DNA from: Sodiomyces alkalinus F11
Lineage: Eukaryota > Ascomycota > Sordariomycetes > Glomerellales > Plectosphaerellaceae
NCBI RefSeq assembly: GCF_003711515.1
Contig: NW_021167087.1
Location: forward strand, 1,794,799 to 1,858,798
Direction of reading: 5' to 3'
DNA: 64,000 nucleotides
Part shown: positions 10,582-23,326 of the stretch, piece after piece
Layout of the letters: every line of letters starts with the position of its first letter
Numbering within the stretch: the first letter of the stretch is position 1
Position numbers and translations under genes: made by a program
Notes under the pieces: model-generated
The model's input: the letters and a program-made list of their open reading frames with translations, nothing else
Told to the model about the DNA's origin: nothing
Databases searched by the model: none

Positions 10582-11928
10582 ATGCCTCCCGGTAGGTCCG
10601 CTCGCTCAGCTTCCTTGTCGCACTCTACCTGTCGCATCGCCGTTGCCGCCACATGGCTCTAGCTATCGTTCTACAACTACCTCGGATATATTGGTGCGAA
10701 AGTTCGCATTTTTTATTAATTAGGTGGCTAATATTTTCCCATTAGCCCTGAGCGACCAAGAGAAGTCCGATACCGAAGTCGAGCTTGAGGTCCCCCTCCG
10801 GAGCAAGCGCTCTACAAGCAAGGGTAAAGACAGCGTCGGTTACTCAACCGATTCAAGCGCTAAGAAGAATGGAGACGTAGATGTGAAGAAGACGCGCGGA
10901 AAGAAAGGCAAGGCCAAGGAAGAGGAAGAGGAAGACGAGGAGGTGCAGGAAGAGGGTGAGGACGAGGCTGAGGAAGATGAGTATGTCTCTACCCTTGCCG
11001 CACTATTTTTTCCGTATCGAGGGTTCACAGCTGACATTCACTGTTTACAGGTATATCGTCGAGAAGATCATCTTACACTCGGTCGATGTGCAAGTACGTT
11101 GGCACGAAAACGCTCTTTGTTCCTTACGACACCAGATCCGGGAACAGTCCGCTGACCCTTCCTCTCTCAACAGGGCAATATTACATTCAAAGTAAAATGG
11201 GAAGGCTACGAGGACGAGGCAGACCAGACTTGGGAACCCGAGGAGAACCTATTGTATGTTTACCCAGCTCCTTTTCATCACCGACGCTTGCTTGCCATGC
11301 GCCCATGAGGCATTCATGTCGCACGGGTTATCGTCTATGAGATGCTTGGTTTCTCTAACTGGAAGAGCGAAATAGGGATGGCGCGCCTGACATCGTCGCG
11401 GAATATTACCGTCAAATAGGGTCCCGCGAACTGCTTCTGGAGCAGGCCCAAGAGGCCAGGAAGAACAGGAAGCGCGGACGCGCATCGACCGGTGCCACGC
11501 CGTCCAGTTCCTCCAAGCGCGCGCGGAAGAACGGGAAGCATCCCGCCGACAGCACGCCGCCGGCCAGCGCCAAAGCCAACGCGTGGAAGCCGCCGAGCGG
11601 TAGCTGGGAGGACGAGGTCGAGACCATCGACGCCTGCGAAGATGAGCAGACCGGCAAGCTCATCGTGTATCTCAACTGGAAGAATGGACAGAAGACCAAG
11701 CACGGCACTGACGTTATTTACAAGCGCTGCCCGCAGAAGGTATGCGTCTGGAGCAAACCCTCTTGCTTTATTCCCCTATTCCCGATGGCACATCCAGCCG
11801 TCACGTCGTCGTCGCTACTCGGCCGGTAATGAAGCTGACCATATTTCACCTCTTAGATGCTCCAGTTCTACGAGAGGCACATTAGGATTGTCAAGACGGC
11901 ACCTGATGCAGTGCCCGATGCGGAGTAG
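10582..11928 (+). CDS. hpo: heterochromatin protein 1 (chromodomain plus chromoshadow)
   Basis: Reader of H3K9 methylation in constitutive heterochromatin; in Neurospora the HP1 orthologue is needed for DNA methylation. Six exons: 10582-10591, 10746-10980, 11051-11093, 11174-11253, 11376-11739 and 11857-11928, giving 267 residues. The first exon is only 10 nt (MPP+G) and joins to ALSDQEKSD. An acidic/basic linker (KGKAKEEEEEDEE) precedes the chromodomain, which is split by two introns: EYIVEKIILHSVDVQ, then GNITFKVKWEGYEDEADQ, then TWEPEENLLDGAPDIVAEYY. The aromatic-cage residues are Y of EYIVEK, W of KWEGY, and the aromatic position in TWEPEENL. A Lys/Arg hinge (RKNRKRGR, KRARKNGK) leads to the chromoshadow domain (SWEDEVETIDACEDEQ through LQFYERHIRIV). 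All splice phases close, with canonical GT-AG ends. Symbol follows Neurospora usage. Confidence 0.93.
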
Positions 11929-13284
11929 AACGAGTAAAATAAAGGCCCAGAATTCACCAGTCTCCGGACGTTTGTATGTCTTTCGTTAATATCTTATGTC
12001 AAGGTATTGCTTTCGTTCTGCGTCATATCATGTTACTTTGCGCTTCTTGCTGGGTCCGCCTTTCTTGGCGACGTCGTCTTGCCAATGGTTTGGTAAGACT
12101 TTGGAAGCGGCGTTTGCTAAAATGAATAAATTTAACGCAAAATTGCGTTGTTGGAGTCGGGGGAAGTGAAGTATGTATGTTTCCTCCTGATGTTGTTCGG
12201 CGGGGGATTGGAACCAGAGTCCAAATTTGACACTGAATATTCTTGCCCAATGGCAGAATCATCGTGTCGCCTTGTGTCTACCCCGTCCGTGATACGGATA
12301 CAATATCACGTGAGTCATGATGCGGTGTACATGTAGCTGAAAAGAAGAAAAAAGTACTCTCCCAGCCATTTTTCTCGGCGGAGTACGTACACGAAACTCA
12401 AATATTCGATTCGTATGCAGACCCGGTAAAAGAAAGCCCAAAAAGGAGGTTGGACCTCTCTGAAGTGAAAGCTTTGGCACCGAAGACCCACTAACCGGCA
12501 GGGGTGAGCTGGCACCGACCATGGGCCGCTCGGGGCGAGAGTGGAGACCTTTAGGTTCTAACGGTACCCAGCCTTGCCATTTTATTGACTTCAAGAAAGC
12601 TGGTGGCGGGGCAACCGCTTTAATACCAGCCCTCTCTGCTTGCTCATGAGCTTCAGTCCTTTGCGTATTTCCCCCTCTGCCCCTTTTGTTCTACTCTACT
12701 ACATTTTCCCTCGAGCACATCATTTAGTATTGATCGTTATCAAAGTTCAAATTTAGAATCGACCGAATATTTTCAGCTGGTTGAAACCGAACCGTCTTGC
12801 TCTTCTAGACCTTCAGGCCACTGCCCACTCTCAACCAACCTCCGCCGGTTCAGACGCCTGTATACGGAGACAAATTTCCGGGAACTCGGAATAAGACCTC
12901 ACTCGATCTCGATCTGTTGGAACTAAAAACGAGCTCCCTAGGATTACTTTGGTAAGTGCCTTTTTGGTTAGTTGAACTTTATAATCCACGTTCTACCACC
13001 ACACTCGAGCTAACGACTCCCGAAGACATCACCAACTCCTCGACAAGGAATTCAAACCCACGTGCTGCTTTCAAGCTCAAATTGTCTCACATCTCGACTC
13101 CGACATTCCTCAATCACGGAGCCAGCCAGAACACATTTCTCGCCGTACTCCAAATCTCTGCCTCGAGTCTCTCCGGCCCAATTCACGTGGAGCAAGAGGT
13201 GGCACTTCGACCGCATCATACCTCCACGGTCCAATAAAAAGGACCCTCAGAGCATTCCCGCCCTCGTGAGGGACATCCACAACC
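11929..13284. other. intergenic, with orphan coding-like exon and leader
   Basis: Holds the HP1 3' end, a minus-strand coding-like segment (12028-12116, listed separately) and, from about 12640, a long pyrimidine-rich stretch that fits the leader of the small membrane protein gene at 13285. A GTAAGT at 12952 could start a leader intron. Confidence 0.45.
12028..12116 (-). CDS. possible terminal exon of a small basic protein
   Basis: On the minus strand an acceptor-like TTCATTTTAG is followed by 2 nt plus 28 codons and TGA. The peptide runs NAASKVLPNHWQDDVAKKGG and ends with the basic string PSKKRKVT, close to a classical monopartite nuclear localisation signal. It reads like a real C-terminus and the other frames there do not. 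I could not find a matching phase-1 upstream exon within the next 500 bp, so the gene is incomplete or the reading is accidental. Confidence 0.3.
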
Positions 13285-13440
13285 ATGGTGAAACCAAACG
13301 ACGCCATCGCCATCATCGTCATTATCCTCTTCGTCGTCCTCGCCCTCGTCGCCTTTGCAATCTACCGTCTCGTCCATACCGCGCGCGACGGCATGAGTGT
13401 CACAAGTGCCTCTAGCGCGAGCAGTAGTGAAGACGTATAA
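13285..13440 (+). CDS. small single-pass membrane protein, 51 aa
   Basis: ATG in good context (CAACCATGG) opens a 51-codon frame ending TAA at 13438-13440. Residues 1-6 are polar (MVKPND); residues 7-27 are an unbroken hydrophobic helix (AIAIIVIILFVV then LALVAFAI). A basic stop-transfer edge follows (YRLVHTARDG) and then a Ser-rich acidic tail (SASSASSSEDV). This is the layout of a tail-type microprotein in a membrane. No family is recognised and partners are unknown. It is not a fragment of any neighbour, and the roughly 600-bp pyrimidine-rich region upstream looks like a fungal leader. A function cannot be stated. Confidence 0.6.
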   Translation: MVKPNDAIAIIVIILFVVLALVAFAIYRLVHTARDGMSVTSASSASSSEDV

Positions 13441-14209
13441 CACTGATCCCTTGCGGGGTCCGCATCTACCACTTCACGAAGAACCCGAGAGAAAACCACG
13501 TTGCCCATCCGGCTTGGTTATGCGCCGACGCTGAGTCGTACACAATCTCCAAAGCGGGGTTCTCCCATGTACGACTATGGCAGTCGTCAACATGGGATGG
13601 TGTTTATGAGCATTTCGAGTGACGACACGCAGCCAACCGCCCATCGCTGGCTCCTGGGGAGTGAGATGTTCCGCTAATGAGGAGGCGGACATGTTGCATT
13701 GCTTTCATGCAAAAGGGAGGCTATATTGATTTTTAGTCTTGGGTTTTCAACGGTTCACAAGTCAAGGGCGCACGAATATTGACGGACATCATGGGCGTTT
13801 CAATCATCTACGATTGTATGATATTTATGGCTGTTCTTTTATTTACGGCAGAATTTGGTTGCATCTACCCCCTACGCAGGGGTTATGGATAAAGGGGGAA
13901 AGACGCCAGAAGGTGGTATATGGGATGATATTACGGACGTATATAGAGCAAAATACCAGCCAATGGGGACGCCGACCTTGCGCGATCGAAACAAACAACG
14001 TCCGTATGTTTCTTCAAGCATATATGGTATGGTTAGGACAGGCAACACTATTGATTCACGAAGGTGCGTTTCGCTACCATTTATCATCAAGAACATTTAT
14101 CATGACTCTGTGAAAATTTGCCTCCAAAAACGCTAGACATGTCTTTGGAGTTTATTATATTGTTCGCGCACCTCCCTTTCCCCCTCCCAGTCTTCCGCCG
14201 ACCCACCGG
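13441..14209. other. 3' spacer, no gene seen
   Basis: Between the membrane microprotein (+) and the Etp1 gene (-, convergent). Open frames here are short, overlap on several frames and have no domain character. I see nothing else I can support. Confidence 0.5.
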
Positions 14210-16489
14210 TTATTTCTTCCCCTTCCGCTTCCCCTTTCTTTCAGGAACGCTAGCACTCCCTTCAGCGAGCTCTCCCGCTTCAACCTGGCCTTCAGCCTCG
14301 AGTTCCTTGAGCTTCTCCTGGCCCGAAATGAACATGGTCAAGTCGCGATTCATATCCTCCAGCTCGGCAATCTTCGCCTGCTGCTCCTGATCTCTCGCCC
14401 GGAGGCTTCCAAGCTCCGCCGCGTTGTGCTCCACACGCTTCATCAAGCCCTTGGACACCTCCTTTTCCTCCTGCAAGGCTTTCCCCATGTTCCTAGCCAG
14501 CTCCTGCGCCTTCTCCGCCTTCTTTCGATCTCGCTCGCTGTCGCGCTCCAGCTGCGGTATGACCTCGTTCTGCAGCCTTTCCAGGTCCGCGCAGAACTTG
14601 GCGTTCTCTGTACGTAGGGATTCCGCTTGTTTCAAGGCAGCCTCGGCCGTCGCCGTCGCCTTTGCCGCCTTGTCGGCAAGCTTGCTCATCATCTCTTCGA
14701 AATAGACGCGTTGCGACTCCAGCTGCGAGCTCAGGAGATGCGCGTATTCTTGTCCCATGTTCTCCAGCTTGGCGCGAGGAACCACGTCGTCCCGCTGGTG
14801 AGGGCCGTCTTGGGGCCCGCCCGTCTTTCCCGGGAGCTCAACGAGCTTGCCGTCGCCTTTCTCGCGGATAAGACGGTGCACCCACGTATCGCCCGCATAG
14901 TCCCAGACGTGCTGCGTCTCGATCTCCAATGCGAAGCTGTGTGCTGTCTCCTTCCAGTGGTCTTTTGCATGCCCGCCCTTATACCGTCCACACCCGACCC
15001 TGCCACAGATGAGGCAGATCCAGAGGTCATCCGTACTGTCGCAGACGCTGCAGAGGTTGGAAACCGGCGACCCAAAAGGCTGCGTGTAAGGGTTTGATGG
15101 GTCAAAATCCGGGTTGTCGCTGGTGTGGCGGCAGACGGGACACCCGGGGCTTTTCCAGTTCTCCAGACAGGCGCAGTGGAAGATGTGTTGGCAGGGAATC
15201 GTCATAAGTCCGGTCGTGTCGTCCATTCTTTCCAGGCAGACCGCACACGTGGGGAGTTCGATGAGGTTCGGTGTCGGCGGCGGAAAGGGTTTCAGGGAAT
15301 GCAAAACGGCCATGGGACTCGACGATGTCATGGAGTTCCCGTCGGAACTGGAGGGTGCCATCGGCGTCTCGAAAGTGATGGATTTGACGAAGACCACCTG
15401 GAATATCTGGGGCTGTATGACAGAGTCAGTACGGAGTGGACTATTATATACGGGGACAAAGGAGCACTCGATCTTTGAGCTCACAGAACTTACCCCTGTG
15501 TTGTTGAACACCTTGCCGTTGAACTCCTTCTGCCATAACCGAGCCCGTTTGTCATCCCGGAACTTCATAAGAACCAGGTAGCGACTCAGCTGCTCGGTCA
15601 TGACAATCCTATAGTGACTGATCCCCTCCTTCCACTTGTCACCGATAAAGCCCAGAAAGTCACCAGGCGTCCAGTAGCTGGGCACCGCAGGAATGCACAA
15701 AGTGGTGCACTCCTCCTCGCTCTGATCATCCTGGTGCTGCTCCGCAGGAGGTATTCGCAAGCCGGGACTGTCCTCGCCCTCGCGGTAGAAATGCACGATA
15801 CCCCACCCCATATCAGTGTTCTTAAAATCGAGCGGGATGCACTTGGCCTTGGTGGCCGTGCCCACGCCGCTGAACATGGGACCGATGCCCGTGGCAGCAG
15901 GGGCGCCGCTGCTGCTGCTGAGCTCCTCGTCTTGGGCCATGTTCGCTGTTGTTGCAACCTTGTCCTCGCCTGGGTCTAGGCTTGCCACTCGGACCCATCC
16001 AAATCGCCAGTCCCTGACAGCAGTCTGGGGTTTGATCGCGGCGGACGCCGGTGGCGGGGGCAGACTCTTGGTCCTCGCCTTCCACTGGTGTCTGCTGAGA
16101 AGTTCAATGTTCTTCCCGTTATCCTCTTCAACTTGGGCCCGCGAAGGACCGCAGTCTATGACGTTTACAGACAAAGGTCCGCTTTGGCTAGGAGAACTCG
16201 GTGACGACTCCACGTGGCGATTCGTAATGCGTTTGGATTGGGACGAATGCTGCGGTTGAGGATGGAAACGTGATCCCGAAGCGATGGAGGCCTTGTTTTT
16301 GGGTTCTCGTCGACCGGGATGAGAGGGAAGCTCGTCGAATATATCGGCGCCGGGCGCAGGTAGCCAGATTTCGTTTGTCGGCTGTGATGCTGTTCCACCT
16401 TGTCCGTCCAGAGCTCTCCGCTCGCTGCAAGCTACCGGATTGGCGGTCGGATAGAGTTCGAACTTGATGTGATAAAAGTACGTAGGCAT
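14210..16489 (-). CDS. ETP1: BRAP2/Etp1 family RING and UBP-zinc-finger ubiquitin ligase
   Basis: Cytoplasmic E3-type protein. The N-terminus MPTYFYHIKFELYPT is typical of fungal Etp1. After a poorly conserved region come an RRM-like BRAP2 domain (about 235-370, PSYWTPGDFLGFIGDKWKEG), a RING finger (CAVCLERMDD, then CQHIFHCACLENW, CPVCRH), a UBP-type zinc finger (CSVCDSTDDLWICLICGRVG, GHAKDHWKETAHSFAL), and a long C-terminal coiled coil (from about residue 560) ending in a basic tail KGKRKGKK. One intron at 15407-15493 (GTAAGT...CCCCAG on the minus strand) interrupts the BRAP2 domain. It is 87 bp with no stop, so it can be missed. Removing it restores FNNTG-IFQVVFVKSI and leaves 730 residues. 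In yeast Etp1 is linked to ethanol and nutrient responses; that role here is inference. Confidence 0.92.
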   Translation of the reverse strand: MPTYFYHIKFELYPTANPVACSERRALDGQGGTASQPTNEIWLPAPGADIFDELPSHPGRREPKNKASIASGSRFHPQPQHSSQSKRITNRHVESSPSSPSQSGPLSVNVIDCGPSRAQVEEDNGKNIELLSRHQWKARTKSLPPPPASAAIKPQTAVRDWRFGWVRVASLDPGEDKVATTANMAQDEELSSSSGAPAATGIGPMFSGVGTATKAKCIPLDFKNTDMGWGIVHFYREGEDSPGLRIPPAEQHQDDQSEEECTTLCIPAVPSYWTPGDFLGFIGDKWKEGISHYRIVMTEQLSRYLVLMKFRDDKRARLWQKEFNGKVFNNTGVSSVSSKIECSFVPVYNSPLRTDSVIQPQIFQVVFVKSITFETPMAPSSSDGNSMTSSSPMAVLHSLKPFPPPTPNLIELPTCAVCLERMDDTTGLMTIPCQHIFHCACLENWKSPGCPVCRHTSDNPDFDPSNPYTQPFGSPVSNLCSVCDSTDDLWICLICGRVGCGRYKGGHAKDHWKETAHSFALEIETQHVWDYAGDTWVHRLIREKGDGKLVELPGKTGGPQDGPHQRDDVVPRAKLENMGQEYAHLLSSQLESQRVYFEEMMSKLADKAAKATATAEAALKQAESLRTENAKFCADLERLQNEVIPQLERDSERDRKKAEKAQELARNMGKALQEEKEVSKGLMKRVEHNAAELGSLRARDQEQQAKIAELEDMNRDLTMFISGQEKLKELEAEGQVEAGELAEGSASVPERKGKRKGKK

Positions 16490-17152
16490 TCTTCACCGTC
16501 GTCGGAGGGAGGAACTCGGGGGGAGCCTCGGGTCTGGCTCACCTCGGGCGAATCAAGGAGACGGTCTGAGATCCGTGGTCTGGGGGCCTCGTTCGAGGAT
16601 GCGACCTTTTGAGCTGTATATTACGGAGGCAGTGGGGGCAGAACGATCTCGATAAGGGGACCTTTCCACTCGTACCACGTACAGCACATTCCGGAAAGAG
16701 GCTGAGCAGAAAGAGGCAGTTAGGGAGTGAGTCCTGGATTTCAGTCAGGTTAAAGCCATCGTCGCACATGAGAGTGTGAAAATACCCCATTAAACGAAGC
16801 TAAGGACAGTGGGGATTATATGGAGGCACGGATACAACCCAACGTAAGAACGTAAGCTCACGTAATTATTGGTGTAGTACAGTTTTGATACATTCATGCT
16901 AACGCAAGTCGCGGACACGGGCGGAATGAACGATGTTGCCATATCTGGAGGCGAAAGAAATGGAATAGCAAAATGAGGCTGCAGTGCCTGTTTGTATTCC
17001 CTCGCTCAATATTATGTATGAGCCCTAAGTAGATTGGTCACGAATTCCCTAAAATCATGCTATTCCCTTGACCCGATGGTAGTTATCCCCAAACGCCGAA
17101 AAACTTGTCGCCACCGTGACCTCGACAAGTGGTCCAAACAGATCATGCCAGC
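16490..17152. other. intergenic spacer
   Basis: Promoter side of ETP1 and 3' side of the polyubiquitin gene (both minus strand). No gene or repeat seen. Confidence 0.5.
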
Positions 17153-18197
<1,045 letters not shown>

Positions 18198-20756
18198 GAT
18201 GACGACGTTCGCAGATGTTGAGGTACGTTTGGCTTGGAGTAGAGGGTGTCGTTGTGGAAATGTGAAGCCAAGGTGTAATTTGCCTGAAAATTGCAGAGGT
18301 GGGAGAGAGCAGTTGGATGATGGAGGGAGAAAGTTGAGAAGGTTGGGCGTTGGGAGGGGATCGTGGTTAAATACGAAGAGGAGGGGGGCGGCGAAAGCAG
18401 GACAAGCGTGAAGGCAGTGACGGTATGGGAGGGGATATGTTGCAGGCAGGGGGGGGATTAGACCGGGTGGGGTAATGTGATTCATCAGCAGTAACTACTT
18501 CGCCGCAAGGCATGGAAGCTGGGCTCCCTCTATGAGGCCAAAAGCAGGCAGTCAACTGAAGCACGGAATCCACCGGAAGACTCCAGAATGGGGTTTTGGT
18601 GAAGTTACCAGTACTTTCCTTCTCCGCAATTGCAGACGAAAGTCCATGTACGGGTACATTCCACGTCTTGCCTTATCTTTGCGCTACTGATCTGTACCTC
18701 CGTATCTCCTTATCGCACTCGCAAGTTGCTTCCCGTGGCAAGGCTGGAACCTGGTTGCTTGATTCGCAGGAAGTACGGAGCAGGTAACGATGATATTTCC
18801 CTCGCTATAATAATACAGATCTCAAGAAATAGTGAAAATGATATTGCAATTTTCAAACCGAGTTACTCATAGATAGTGCAGATATATTCATGCCTTACGA
18901 ATACTCATAGGTGGTTCAGAACTTTCCTTACCTTACTAAGCTGTCCAGATTCTATCACATCTACGACTACATGGTATGCAACGGCTTTCGTTTCGCGTCG
19001 TTCCAGGTGTTCTGCCATTCTTCCCTGAACTCGAGAAGTCAAAGCGCAGTAACTTCGTATTTCATACATACTCTGTTGCAAACATCTGGAACGGCCTACG
19101 AAGTACTTGGTAGGACCTGTTCTGGTTTCATTTCATAGAACCAATCCGTACTGAAGCATCCCGTCCATTCCTGAATGATGCGTTCATGTGACTGCTTCGC
19201 AGCAGTGTTCGGACCCCAACGCCCCACAATGCATTCCTGGCCGATGAGCATAGCCTGGCAGGGCCAAGCACGGACGCCTCCTATGTACATACGGATTTAG
19301 CGGGTTCTCATTGTCCGATGCAGTGTTTCTCCTGTCAATCACCACCTAAAGGAAACTAGGTAGCAAACTACGAATACCTCTCCTTCCTTTGTTGAGCAGC
19401 ATCCTTACATTGATCAAAATCACAGTAGAGAGGTAGCTATTCGGCGTAGACAAGGGGTGGAGCCTTTATTATGCTGTCCGTTGTGGTGCCGCCACCGATA
19501 ATACGCCGGGCCTTTGCGGTTCTAGCGGAGTTTTAGGGATTAGATAGGAATCCATCCATCACATCATACACACGACGACGTTATAAGGACGCTGCGCTTC
19601 TTCAAGATACCCTCCTAGACATGCACTTCATGCTTCTACAATATAAGGTATCTGCTATACCTTTACGATTTACACAGATGTGTTCGATATCTACGGACTA
19701 GACTTCGTACGACCAGCGATATTGTTATTCGATTAGCTAGCTGCATGGTGCAGTTCCTTGATAAGTTCGATGTATCGCACAGACCATTTGCCAATGTCTG
19801 GTTTTGAGAGCAGTTTGGCAGTGCTGATACTATTACACAGAATAGCTTTTCCTCCAATCCTCCACACATTTTCACCAAGCGGAAGCAAAGCATACTGACG
19901 GATACTTCGTACATCCGGCGCAATGCCTCGTTTTCTTGTTTGAGAATCCTCTCCAGACAATAAGAGTACATCCCGAAGCAAGAAAGGAGCCGAATAATAT
20001 GGACTGAAATAGCAATCATTTTATGGGGTAGGATATAAACACGAATTGTGTACCAAGTACAGCTGTAACAGATGCCATTTGCGGCCCTCAAAGCCTCCCG
20101 ACACAAGAATTCCACCTATCCCTCGCGAGACCTCGTAGGGCCTCCAAACGCCATGCGCATCGTAATCGTCTCTGTGTGTATGTTCTGTTCTGTTCTTCGT
20201 GCCAATGGCTGTCATTGGGCAAATCGTGTCCTCCAAACTCGTGTCTGTAAAGCAAAGACTCGTTACGACGACTCGCTCGACTTCAAATCCGCAATCCATA
20301 ATCATCTCTGATGCGGGTCATGATCATACATGTCGTTGAAATGAATCGTCAACAGACCGAATCATGAAGAATAAACAAAAAAAAGGAAGAAAAAAAAAGG
20401 CCGTAGAAAATTGTCGGGGATCGTCATTACGGTGACCAGCCGAGGAAAGCAAAAAAGAAAGAAAAAAGAAAAAAAAAAAAAACCAAGGAGCAACTGTGTC
20501 GATACGAAGGCGAGTAGAGTCGAAATAGAAGAGTTGCAGCCCCTGGTTACGGTTTCTCTCTCGCGTCGCCAACGCCATGGCTGGGGATTCATAAACAAAG
20601 GAAATAGGATTTCTCAAGCCGTCTCTGACAGCATGATAGCTGTTGGTAGTATTGGGTATCTTCGCACGTGCATCGCGAGGTGAGTGAGTTGTGGCGTAGT
20701 GTGAATAGTGCCAAAGCCCAAGACGTGTCCTCTCTCGGACCAGGCTCAGTAGAGGC
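18198..20756. other. long intergenic, no supported gene
   Basis: Begins with the polyubiquitin promoter and leader (to about 18600). The rest carries short palindromic words (CGTATCTCC, ACGAAGTACTTGGTA near 19100), an A-rich tract near 20375-20480, and the 3' region of the Zn2Cys6 gene. A minus-strand open stretch at 19733-19981 (82 codons) was weighed and not accepted. Confidence 0.45.
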
Positions 20757-23326
20757 CTAATTGGCACGGATCACCAACTTCGACAAGAACTTGTTTGATA
20801 GAGAATCAAAGTCGTTTCGGTCAAAGGTGCAATCAGGGCGCTTACGAAGATACTCCTCTGCATATATCGTTAGGAGTGGAACTCGATAGAATAAAAAAAA
20901 GAATAAAAAAAGAGGGAGCACATACCATGCTTGAGAACGTGCCCGCGGACTTCAGTCATGGCTTCACAGACGGCCACGTTGTTATTCAGAATATGGCCAT
21001 GTTTGCCCGTGTCCCAGTCCACAAAGGCGGGGAGCTTCTGCGAAATGGCATGGAACAGACCGACGATGACGCCAACTGGCGTGGTTTCCATGTCATTGCA
21101 GAACTTGGTAACCGCCGCAGGGTCCGGCATACGGTAGTGTGAGTCGAACTGCATCTCCTCCCACACTGCCAAGAGGATCGAAGCCAACATGAAGATGGTT
21201 GGCCAGTTCTTGAGACGCTCGCCACTATATACGCTCGAGTAGAGGGAAGACAGCTCCTCGAGGATGTTCTTTTGCAGTTCGCGCCACATATCGGCCAACG
21301 CACACTTAATTTGGAAGTTGACCATGACCGGGGCGACCACCTGACCGTAGAACTTCGAGTCCTCGTCATCAATCTGGCCGTCGAGGTTGGCGTCGTCACC
21401 CTGCTGCTGGATCATGGTGATATGCATCGTTAGGTTGTATGCAAGGACGAGTTTCAAGGCTTTTCGGATAGATGGTGTCTTCTCCTTAACGTAGAAGCGA
21501 TGGGCCGTCTTTAGTATTTCGGTGATAAAAGGAGTGCCCTCGAAATGGTCCTCAATGAAATCCTCAAACGGTCCATCAATGTGTTTATCGAGGTATACGT
21601 GAAGGGCCTCGACAGAGACGCCCTTAGCACCGACATCGAGTCTCTCAGTGCGGATATCGAACTCAATAGGCTCCTGGTCGGTAAGATGCGACTCCACCCA
21701 ATCCACCTGGAAGACACTCTCGTCGTTCACGTACACCTCCCGAACGTAAACGGGAAGGGCAAATCCATAACCATGGGTGATCCAAACAAGCGTCTCGTTG
21801 GGAGAGAATCCCTTGACGTTGTAGACGGAGACGTTGCGCGTCGTGTGCCGTTCGAAATCGACCTTCCAACCGGAGATGAAATAGCCAATGTCTTTGATAT
21901 CAATTCGAGTGCAGGGCACCTGCCACAGACGAGCATGCGATGGCTGGCAACCAGCACAGGGCTCGCCCTTATCACAAGTCTTCTTTAGGAACTTGCAACG
22001 TAGACAGGCACGCAGCTTTCTGATTTCGCTTGCTTGCCGGCGCTGCTCGGGAAGAAGGGGACCACGCCGGCGTCCGACCTTCTTTTCACCTGTGCCGTCC
22101 TTGCGGCCATTGGACGTACGCCGAATGACGGGCTTGGCTGTCTTGCTAATCGGGCTCTTCCTCTGACCCGAGTTCCGTCTTGATGCATTGACAGACGGTG
22201 ACGTGGCGCCGGAGCCACTGGACGGACTTGACCGGGTAGATGTTGACTGGATGGGCACTGGGGCAACCGCGGCAGTTGGGCTGACTGTGTCATGATTGTG
22301 GTTGTGGGTATGATGTTCGCCGTAGCAGCCGCGGTGTGATGTCTGTTCCGGATACGAGTCGGAGTCCGGGGAGAAGGGAGAAATAGGGAACGGCGCAATC
22401 TCCTCGTAGCTTCCCAGTTCGAACGAGTTGGCGCCGTCAGACGAATCCGAGTTTGTCCGCAAATGCAGAGTCTGGCTGGGGTTAAAGATGGCCGCATTCT
22501 GCTGCGCCTGGTGGAATTGGTCAAAGTTGGGGCTGCTTCCAGGCTCTCCCACCATCATCCAGCCATCACTGGAGCTGGTGAGAGACAGAACTTCCAGGAG
22601 AGTCCCGGTTGGCGAGTTGCTCCCGACGGTGTGGGACAGGGCCTCGAGTTGCATAGGAGGAACCGCAGCCTGAATATCCTGCCAGTTATCCATTGGAAGA
22701 CCGGACCAATTCATAGCCGGGATGTTTTCGTCCATCGGGGGCATGGTATTGAACGCCGCCGACTGAAGGAAGCCGGTTGACATTTGCTGGGATGTTGCAG
22801 GCAGGTAGCTCATGGGGTTGATTGGAGCGAAATTGGGTGTGAAGCCATCGTAAGTCACAGGCATGTAGGGGTCGGAGACAAAAGGTGAAAAGTCGGGCGC
22901 CGCTTGCTGATGTTGCTGCAGATGCTGTTGAAGGGCGTAGTCGGTGAGCAAGCTGCCTGGTTGTTGATAAGGGGAAGACTGCGAAAGGGGCGAGGCGCTT
23001 TGGGTTGGCGAATTCAAGCTTTGCTGGTTCTGCTGAGCATGTTGCTGATGTTGCTGTTCCGCCTCGGGCGAGGCCGTGGTCTGGATGGAACCGGTCGAGG
23101 TCATTTCAAGGGGAATTGGCCAGATGCGTTGTTGGTGTTGTGTAGACAGAGAATGGTCAGAGGCTTGAGGGCTATTGTGGCCGGAGACTGAGGTCATCTG
23201 TTGTGGCTGCTGCTGCTGCGGGGTGGAGGACAGTTGGTGGCCGTACTGATGGAATCGTCGCCGCTGATTGTCTGTCAAATCCCAAAATGCGTCTCCTCCA
23301 CTCGTGTCGAAAGTGAAGTTGTTCAT
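20757..23326 (-). CDS. Gln-rich Zn(II)2Cys6-type transcription factor
   Basis: Two exons on the minus strand: 20926-23326 and 20757-20857, 833 residues. I start at MNNFTFDTSGGDAFWDL; an ATG 29 codons earlier is in frame but lies in leader-like sequence. The first 360 residues are Gln/His/Ser-rich, a typical activation region. A basic stretch (GEKKVGRRRGPLL) precedes the zinc cluster, with cysteines at 441, 444, 451, 457, 460 and 472. The last loop is 11 residues, longer than the usual 6-8. The C-terminal 350 residues are well ordered (DIGYFISGWKVDFERHTTRN, VWITHGYGFALPVYVREVYV). The 68-bp intron near the end adds a 33-codon exon ending FLSKLVIRAN; without splicing the frame runs into junk. 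Nuclear regulator by family; target genes unknown. Confidence 0.9.

Noticed and set aside
19733..19981. 82-codon minus-strand frame with a protein-like stretch (QYALLPLGENVWRIGGKAI)
   Set aside because: Stands alone without splice partners or family motif; a kinase-like resemblance was too weak to report as a gene.
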